A stretch of DNA of 64,000 nucleotides from Candidatus Endomicrobiellum glyptotermitis (lineage in GTDB: Bacteria > Elusimicrobiota > Endomicrobiia > Endomicrobiales > Endomicrobiaceae): contig JAIRYQ010000002.1 of assembly GCA_031267715.1 (NCBI GenBank), positions 496,001-560,000 of the forward strand, read 5' to 3'. Positions 57,762-64,000 of the stretch are shown in pieces. Under the pieces are notes generated by a model. The model worked only from the letters and a program-made list of their open reading frames with translations. It did not search any database and had not been told where the DNA came from. Positions within the stretch are counted from its first letter, which is position 1. Every line of letters starts with the position of its first letter. The position numbers and the translations under genes are program-made.

Positions 57762-58490
57762 TTTACATTCGTCCACAAGCTCTCAAGTTTTAGAATCCTA
57801 AACTTGATGCTCCAGAAAATTTTATTGTCCTCGGTGTTTTTGTTTCATAAACCTTTTCTTAAAAAAATTTTTTTTACTTCTTCTATTACCTGTTCTACTA
57901 AATTAGCTCTGGAGTCATACATTGTAAACATAGCACTTTAAAAATCTAAATTGTATTCCTGCATCAACGCAGGATAGTCTCCAAAAGCTGTCTCAAACTT
58001 TTTAGAGTAAAAATTCATATTGCATAGGGATTATAAAAATAACACTATTTCACATACACGCAAGATCCCCTACACACATATACACCAGCAACTAAAATAT
58101 TTAATTATTGTAGGCAGCCTAATAAGAAGATGGAGGGGGCTTGTCTATAGCACAGTATGTCCATACATACACATATATATAACATCCCGTGAAATTTTTT
58201 CAATGTGAGCTTTAACTTTTTCTCTCTGTCGTTCATATTTACTAAATCTACTTCGGCTCCGCTTAAACCGGTAGTCGCAGGTATGAGATCGAGTCGACTC
58301 ATAATACTATTATGGAGAACACTTTCTAAAATAATTTCATTTACTAAAACATCGTAAACGTTCATCGTAAACATTTCTTTTAAGATTATTCCCATTAATC
58401 CCAAGTCCAGTAGCCATATTGTTTTGCGGATTCCATTCCACTTTTTTGATCATCTACCGCAACTATCTTAACTATTAAAAACTCCGTCAA
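57762..58490 (-). pseudogene. parA: parA/soj relic (chromosome partition ATPase)
   Basis: Pieces in ParA order: KIVAVDDQKSG (KIIAIANQKGG), then NPQNNMATGLGINGNN (DPQGNATSGLGI), NVYDVLVNE, SIMSRLDLIPATTGLSGAEV (LDLIPAxxxLAGAE), then a 30-residue charged helix, PPSIFLLGC (TPPSLGLLTLNA), PMQYEF (PxQCEYFALEG) and MFTMYDSRANLVEQVIEEVK (LTMYDxRTNLxxQVxxEV), followed by KTPRTIKFSGASSLG (IPRNVRLSEAPS). The deviant Walker A P-loop is deleted and several stops are present. Two segments (58404-58211) remain open over ~60 codons. Confidence 0.9.
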
Positions 58491-59690
58491 ACGCTTGCCA
58501 TCTAATTCGCCTCTGGGTTTTTCACGTAAAACAAATTTTAACCTACGAGAGAGCCTTCATTTACTGAATCACTCTTAAGCGTTTAATCCGAAGTTCATGT
58601 TATTAATAAATCTATGCAACTAACATATTCTATATCAACGTCTATAAAACAATTTTTGTCACATAAATTTAGATCAAACAAAACAGCAAGCAGATTACAT
58701 AAAAAGATAGGAAGACAATTCGATAACTTATTGCAAAAAATGCCAAGATACAAAAGATATATTAACTATACTACACTATGATGCCATAAGCTTTTAACAC
58801 AGAGATAAAACCTAAAGCAATACCCTTCCCAAACCCTTACAAAAGTACTAGAAATTCGTAACGCACAAAAAACAGACTTCCATCCACATGGGGTGAAACA
58901 TATTTTTTAATATAAAGCCAAAAAGCTAATCTAAACGCAACTTGCATATGAACCCAGTAACTTAACAATTTAGCAATCACTTCATCCAACTAATTGTAAA
59001 AATTAAAATAGTTATACAAATCTCTATAAATATTATAACAAACACCATAACAACCCTGGGATAGCACAGCCGTAGGTAAGCTTTCGGTTTTTACACAGCA
59101 CAACAATATATTTTTCTGCAGCCAAGGTCATTTTTGTACGGGGTCTGTTTTTTTAAACCATATTTCTCACAACAACCGTATCAAATAACTGACATATGCC
59201 CTCCAGCAAAATATCATTAACTTCCTTTAAAGAAAAAACTGTAACAAAACCAACAAAATATTCTTATCTTTCAATAATTTTATAAATTCTGGTATACTGC
59301 CGAAATATATTTTTTAAAATATCTATTAATTTTTCTCCTTCTTTGCTTGGAATTTTCTTGACTACATTCTCTAAGGCAAAAATCTCGCGCCAGAATGTTT
59401 AAATGAAAACTCTGTCACTTTGTATCTCTCCTCTCTATCTCCAAACTTATATCTCTTCTATCTCAAAAACAAACATAGGATTCATACGCATCCTGTAATT
59501 ACCTCAAAACAGGAAGTAAAATGACGCAACAATATTGAATTTACTACCACTCCATCTATATCAAAAAAATATTGCCTCTAACTTTTCTTGGATATGCTTT
59601 TTCTCAATTTTTTCTACTCAAAATAATATAAATCCCCACCGGTAAAAATTATACTATAGAAATCAAAATTTTTATAAAGTCACTATTTTC
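58491..59690. other. eroded region upstream of the parA relic
   Basis: No intact gene. Minus strand from ~59395 to 59160 is gene-like (FWREIFALENVVKKIPSKEG, then EKLIDILKNIFRQYTRIYKI, one stop, FVTVFSLKEVNDILLEGICQ), perhaps one decayed protein. Near 59560 the minus strand reads FFDIDGVVVNSILLRHF, resembling a HAD-hydrolase N-terminus (FDxDGVLVDS). Neither is assigned with confidence. No gidA/gidB/trmE remnants recognised. Confidence 0.4.
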
Positions 59691-59698
59691 TCAGTATA

Positions 59699-59728
59699 TT
59701 GGAGTTTTATTTTCAACTTTTGTATAAT
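59699..59728 (+). promoter_or_regulatory. probable promoter of the amino-acid permease gene
   Basis: TATAAT at 59723-59728, preceded by TG, with TTGGAG at 59699-59704 (18-base spacer). About 190 bases upstream of the permease start. The hexamers fit a housekeeping sigma factor; the long leader is of unknown content. Confidence 0.45.
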
Positions 59729-59918
59729 ACCGCTGTTAAGATGGATAGTAGAGTGGTGATATAGTACAGAATGACAAAATAATCAATGGAAATGTGAAAA
59801 TTTGGTAAAGTTAACGTTTAAATTGCTCCGAAAATGCCGTTAGGATTACTAGTTTGATGTGTGTTTCTGTTTACGTTTTTGTTTCGTTTGTGGTTTTGTT
59901 GTAGGGGAGGGATGCTTC

Positions 59919-61319
59919 GTGTCGCAATTGCATGAGAGTAATTTAAAACGTAAACTAACAAATCGTCATATTCAATTCATTACGATCGGGGGGACTATTG
60001 GTACGGGTTTATTTTTAGCTACTGGAAGCGCAATTTTTATAGCAGGTCCAGCAGTTGTCTTGGGTTATGCAATCGCTGGCATTTTTATTTTCTCAATTAT
60101 GCGTCAACTAGGCGAAATGAACACGGAAGAGCCTGTTGCTGGTTCCATTAGTCATTTTGCAAATAAATACTGGGGAGGCTTCCCGGGATTTTTGGCAGGT
60201 TGGAATTACTGGATTACGTATGTTATGGTAGGCATAGCAGAGTTAACAGCTATGGCAGTTTATGTCCAGTACTGGTTCCCAACACTAGAAACTTGGAAAA
60301 CAAGTCTCTTTTTTTTTATACTTACAAATATAGTAAATCTCACTGCCGTAAAAGCTTATGCTGAAGTAGAGTTCTGGTTTGCAATCGTCAAAATTATAGC
60401 GATGTGCATAATGATTCTAACAGGTGTATACGTGTTGATCATAAATCCGAGTTTAGTTGACGGTGCAACTATAAAAAATTTATGGTCAATAGCAAACACA
60501 TATACAGGGAGTTCTGTTTTTAGCGGATTATTCCCGTACGGAGTTATTGGACTTATAACGACCATGCCAATAGTAATTTTCGCTTTTGGTGGTTTAGAAC
60601 TGGTTGGCATTGCCGCTGCTGAAACCCTAGATCCTAAAAAAACTATCCCCAAAGCCGTTAATCAGGTGGTTTCACGTATTTTATTCCTCTACATTGGCTC
60701 TTTAGTCATACTCTTATCACTTTATCGCTGGAATAATTTAAACGCGAGTGATAGTCCATTCATAATGATATTTGATGAGATAGGATTCAAGTATGCTGCG
60801 TGGACACTTAACTTCATTATTTTAACAGCCGCATTATCAGTTTATAGTGGTTGCATCTATAGTAATAGTCGTACAATCTATGGTCTTGCCTTGCAAAATA
60901 ATGCCCCTCAAATTTTCACAAAAACAACTAAAAATGGAGTGCCTATCGCAGCCATTTTGCTGTCAGGTGTTTTGACATTTTCAGTGGTACCACTAAATTA
61001 CTTTATACCAAATTGGTCTGAAGCCTTTAAAATAATTATGAGTTTTGCGGTTATATGCATCATTATTAACTGGATGCTGATTTCAATATCTCATATTAAA
61101 TTTAAAAAACAAAAAAAACTTGAGAACCAAAAAACTTCATTCCCATCGCCATTTTACCCATATTCGAACTATCTTTCTCTGTTGTTCATTTTTTTTATCT
61201 TAGCTGTCATGGCATTATCATCAAAACTCTCAATGACAAAACAAGTTATCGCACTTCCAATCTGGGTACTAACAGTCTACACGGGATATAAGCTTTCTAA
61301 GATTAAAAACATTAGATAA
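59919..61319 (+). CDS. amino-acid permease, APC superfamily (AAT/AroP-LysP type)
   Basis: 466 residues, 12 membrane helices. Start chosen at GTG 59919, seven bases after AGGGGAGGG; upstream codons to 59859 (Cys/Phe/Val-rich) have no family counterpart. The AAT signature is clear: LTNRHIQFITIGGTIGTGLF, LGEMNTEEPVAGSISHFA, GFLAGWNYWITYVMVG, FAFGGLELVGIAAAETLDP and NARTIYGLA-like NSRTIYGLALQN. Family members import aromatic amino acids, GABA, Asn, Lys and similar by proton symport; the exact substrate cannot be read. It points opposite to all neighbours, has its own promoter and a richer ribosome site, and sits alone between a gene graveyard and gyrA, which makes late acquisition plausible. Confidence 0.88.
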   Translation: MSQLHESNLKRKLTNRHIQFITIGGTIGTGLFLATGSAIFIAGPAVVLGYAIAGIFIFSIMRQLGEMNTEEPVAGSISHFANKYWGGFPGFLAGWNYWITYVMVGIAELTAMAVYVQYWFPTLETWKTSLFFFILTNIVNLTAVKAYAEVEFWFAIVKIIAMCIMILTGVYVLIINPSLVDGATIKNLWSIANTYTGSSVFSGLFPYGVIGLITTMPIVIFAFGGLELVGIAAAETLDPKKTIPKAVNQVVSRILFLYIGSLVILLSLYRWNNLNASDSPFIMIFDEIGFKYAAWTLNFIILTAALSVYSGCIYSNSRTIYGLALQNNAPQIFTKTTKNGVPIAAILLSGVLTFSVVPLNYFIPNWSEAFKIIMSFAVICIIINWMLISISHIKFKKQKKLENQKTSFPSPFYPYSNYLSLLFIFFILAVMALSSKLSMTKQVIALPIWVLTVYTGYKLSKIKNIR

Positions 61320-61397
61320 ACGAAAGCAATCCTAAAAATAAAGCCACTCTTACTTCATGATTTTGATCAAATCTCATATTTTCCGCTATTTTTTCTT

Positions 61398-63881
61398 TTA
61401 ATCAGAAACTCTTATTGTTGCCACTTTAGCTACCTTATCATAATTGTTAAGGCGCACAAGACGAACGCCTTGCGTATTTCTTCCTATAACAGATATATTT
61501 TTGGCCCTAAGTCTTATAGTTATACCGTTTTGTGTAATAATCATTATTTCTTCACTGTCGTCTGCCTTCTTAATTCCAACAATATCTCCATTCCTTTTTG
61601 TTGTCTGCATATTTATGACTCCGTGCCCTCCTCTTTTTTGCAAGCGATATTTTCCTACTTCTGTTCTTTTACCATAGCCGTTTTCAGATACAGATAGAAA
61701 GACATCGCTCGAAAAAAAAACTTCCATACCTATAACTTCATCATTCTCTTTAAGAGAAATGCCTCTTACTCCTACAGAACCTCTTCCAATCGCACGCACG
61801 TCGCTCTCTTTAAATTTTATAGCTATACCTTTTTTTGTTGCGATCACAACTTCAGACTTTTTTTCAATAGCTTTCACTTCTTTTAAAACGTCACCCTCCC
61901 CAAGCTTAATCGCTATTATACCGCCCTTTCTGGGGTTGGCGAACTTATCAAGAGCAATTTTCTTAATTGTGCCTTTCCTTGTGCACATAAGCAGATATTC
62001 GCCATTGATATATTTAGGATCAAAAGATTTTATCGGAATTGCCGCAGTTACTCTTTCTTCCGCTCCTTGAAGTTGCAAGAAATTCACTATAGCCTTTCCT
62101 TTTGATGTTCTTGCTCCTTCAGGGATCTCGTAGACTCTATTCCAGTATAATCTTCCACGCGTCGTAAAAAACAGTATATAAGAATGGGAACTTGTAATAA
62201 ACAAGTTCTCTACAAAATCCTCTTCTTTCGTGTTCATCCCAGTTATCCCTCGTCCCCCTCTATGTTGAGCTTTGTAAGTATTAAGCGGTATGCGCTTAAT
62301 ATATCCGGAATGTGACATTGTCACCGCGACCTCTTCTTCTTGAATCAAATCCCCAATATTAAAGTTAGTTTCCTCAGTTTGAATTTGCGTTCTTCTCTTA
62401 TCACCATATTTCTTCTTTATATTGATAACTTCATCTTTAATCATAGTCAAAACTTTTCTTGAATCTGATAATATGGAACGAAATTCTTCAATAAGTTCTA
62501 CGGTTTTCGACCGCTCGTTTTCAATCTCTTTCCTTTTTAGTCCGGTCAGTTGACGAATTTTCATTTCCAAAATAGCCTCAGCTTGAATCTTAGTCAAAAA
62601 AAATTTTGACATTAAATTTAAGCGCGCAATATTTTCATCTGAAGATTCCTTAATACAATTAATAAAATCGGAGATGTTATTAATTGCTATTTTTAAACCT
62701 TCTAAAATATGCAGCCTGTTTTCCGATTTTTGTAAGTCGAACTCTGTTCTTCTTGTAATAACAACTTTTCTGTGTTCAATATGATGAGTCAAAATTTCCT
62801 TAATGTTCATAACTCTAGGCTTGTTATTTACAAGTGCAAGCATTATAACACCAAAGGATGACTGCATCTGAGTATGTTTATACAACTGGTTTAAAACAAT
62901 CTGCGCATGCGCATCTCTTTTAACTTCAATAACTATTCTTATTCCATCGCGATCAGATTCATCACGCAAATCTGAAATACCATCAATTTTTTTATCTTTT
63001 ACTAAATCAGCAATAGAACTTATAAGATTCGCTTTATTAACCTGATAAGGAATTTCAGATACTATTATTGCTTCTTTACCGCTCCTAATTTCTTCTACAC
63101 GAGCTTTGGCTCTGGTTCTTACAGAACCTCTACCCTTTTCCATATAATCACTTATTCCATTTTTACCTAAAATTACTGCTCCTGTAGGAAAATCCGGACC
63201 CTTAATATATCTTGCTATTTGTGAAACTGAAAGTTTATCGTCGTCAATTAAAGCTATTAACGCATCACTAACCTCACCAATATTATGAGTGGGTATATTC
63301 GTGGCCATACCTACGGCTATACCCGACGACCCGTTAATCAAAAGGCTAGGAAGCTTTGTTGGAAGTATAACAGGCTCTTTCAAAGAACCGTCATAATTGG
63401 GAACAAAATCAACAGTATTTTTATCTAAATCTGCAAGTATTTCATCAGTAATCGCATCCATTCTAACTTCAGTATAACGCATAGCTGCCGCAAAGTCGCC
63501 GTCTACACTTCCGAAGTTTCCTTGACCATCGATCATCGGATATCTTAATGAAAAATCTTGAACCATCCTGACCATAGCACCGTAAATCGCCGCGTCTCCG
63601 TGAGGATGATACTTACCCAATACATCTCCAACAACTCTAGCAGACTTTTTATATGCGCTACTGTGCTTTAAACCCATTTCTTTCATTGCGTAAAGCATTC
63701 TTCTGTGAACAGGCTTTAATCCATCACGAACATCAGGCAAAGCTCTTCCAACTATCACACTCATAGCATAGTCAATGTAAGAGCTTTTCATTTCGTCTTC
63801 AATATTTCGCGTAGCAACACCTGCCGCAGTAACAATTTCGGGAGCTACTGCATCTTCTTGCTCATTGACATATTTCATCAT
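61398..63881 (-). CDS. gyrA: DNA gyrase subunit A
   Basis: About 828 residues. Start chosen at ATG 63881 ([11 protein letters not shown]) behind AAAAGGACGGGG; 17 further upstream codons have no family match. Breakage-reunion domain: [40 protein letters not shown], then [10 protein letters not shown] with the DNA-linking Tyr (~135). The coiled coil spans ~350-490. The C-terminal beta-pinwheel starts after the GyrA box, QHRGGRG (in [15 protein letters not shown]), which separates gyrase from topoisomerase IV, and has the later blade motif LQKRGGHG. In the quinolone region, positions equivalent to E. coli Ser83 and Asp87 are Ala and Gly. gyrB is not within the window. Confidence 0.95.
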   Translation of the reverse strand: MMKYVNEQEDAVAPEIVTAAGVATRNIEDEMKSSYIDYAMSVIVGRALPDVRDGLKPVHRRMLYAMKEMGLKHSSAYKKSARVVGDVLGKYHPHGDAAIYGAMVRMVQDFSLRYPMIDGQGNFGSVDGDFAAAMRYTEVRMDAITDEILADLDKNTVDFVPNYDGSLKEPVILPTKLPSLLINGSSGIAVGMATNIPTHNIGEVSDALIALIDDDKLSVSQIARYIKGPDFPTGAVILGKNGISDYMEKGRGSVRTRAKARVEEIRSGKEAIIVSEIPYQVNKANLISSIADLVKDKKIDGISDLRDESDRDGIRIVIEVKRDAHAQIVLNQLYKHTQMQSSFGVIMLALVNNKPRVMNIKEILTHHIEHRKVVITRRTEFDLQKSENRLHILEGLKIAINNISDFINCIKESSDENIARLNLMSKFFLTKIQAEAILEMKIRQLTGLKRKEIENERSKTVELIEEFRSILSDSRKVLTMIKDEVINIKKKYGDKRRTQIQTEETNFNIGDLIQEEEVAVTMSHSGYIKRIPLNTYKAQHRGGRGITGMNTKEEDFVENLFITSSHSYILFFTTRGRLYWNRVYEIPEGARTSKGKAIVNFLQLQGAEERVTAAIPIKSFDPKYINGEYLLMCTRKGTIKKIALDKFANPRKGGIIAIKLGEGDVLKEVKAIEKKSEVVIATKKGIAIKFKESDVRAIGRGSVGVRGISLKENDEVIGMEVFFSSDVFLSVSENGYGKRTEVGKYRLQKRGGHGVINMQTTKRNGDIVGIKKADDSEEIMIITQNGITIRLRAKNISVIGRNTQGVRLVRLNNYDKVAKVATIRVSD

Positions 63882-64000
63882 CCCCGTCCTTTTCTTAATC
63901 TTAAAAATTATATTTCCATCTTTTTGTATCATGAAAAACTTTCTGTTATTTTAGAGTCAAAAAAATTTTTTGTCCTCCACACTGTATTTACAAATTTTAG
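63882..64000. other. upstream of gyrA, window edge
   Basis: AT-rich sequence upstream of gyrA. No end of a gyrB gene is visible within these 119 bases, so gyrA is probably not tightly coupled to a preceding gene. Confidence 0.4.

Noticed and set aside
58020-58208. 62-codon plus-strand frame
   Set aside because: Antisense to the parA relic, with no motif.
50050-59918. Prophage, transposon or CRISPR array in the gene-poor region
   Set aside because: No regularly spaced repeats, transposase, integrase or phage structural motifs; the content is decayed chromosomal genes.

Overview
The window looks like a chromosome segment of a host-restricted, AT-rich bacterium with a shrinking genome. Gene content (membrane pyrophosphatase, split GcvP, GatCAB, heptose adenylyltransferase for LPS, MetV/MetF pair, DUF4416) and the mixture of tight housekeeping operons with long eroded stretches best fit Elusimicrobiota, specifically an Endomicrobium-like endosymbiont of termite-gut flagellates. 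That placement is inference from recognition; no phylogeny was run. There are no rRNA genes, insertion sequences, prophages or CRISPR arrays that I can see.

Layout. 1-4.3 kb: plus-strand genes (3' part of rmuC, an RNase H-like protein, a pyruvate kinase lacking its C-terminal domain, a CDF-like membrane protein without metal ligands, a ZIP transporter). 4.3-6 kb: decayed DNA where gene direction and, by eye, G/C strand bias flip. 6-50 kb: almost all minus strand: lipid kinase, hppA, a comM relic, metF-metV-pth, rplY-prs-glmU, dnaQ-like, argS-nitroreductase, pcrA (plus strand), proB, gatB-gatA-corA-gatC, DUF4416, thiC-thiD2, hldE2-type adenylyltransferase, gcvPB-gcvPA-gcvH, TPR and PHP proteins, rnhB-rplS-trmD-rimM-khpA-rpsP, tRNA-Ser, yidC-yidD-rnpA-rpmH, pilin fragment, lysC, NifU-like protein. 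50-59.9 kb: nearly 10 kb of eroded genes holding three intact tRNA genes; recognisable relics are hsdS (type I restriction specificity), a PIF1/Dda-like helicase, parB and parA. 59.9-64 kb: a plus-strand amino-acid permease with its own promoter and strong ribosome site, then gyrA on the minus strand.

How it works together. The intact genes cover translation (ArgRS, GatCAB, L19, L25, L34, S16, TrmD, Pth, RNase P), precursor supply (PRPP, UDP-GlcNAc, aspartate family, thiamine pyrimidine, C1 units), membrane energetics and protein insertion. What has been lost or is being lost is chromosome partition (ParA/ParB), DNA-uptake processing (ComM), restriction (HsdS), pili and a helicase. The rpmH-rnpA-yidD-yidC cluster, gyrA, the parAB relic and a cluster of three identical DnaA-box-like 9-mers all lie on the right-hand side, suggesting that this part descends from the ancestral replication-origin neighbourhood; this is the most interesting reading of the window. 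Other oddities are an rnpA gene with no canonical start codon, a RimM reduced to its PRC-barrel half, a Gly-to-Asp change beside the GatA nucleophile, and a near-perfect 34-bp palindrome upstream of rpmH.
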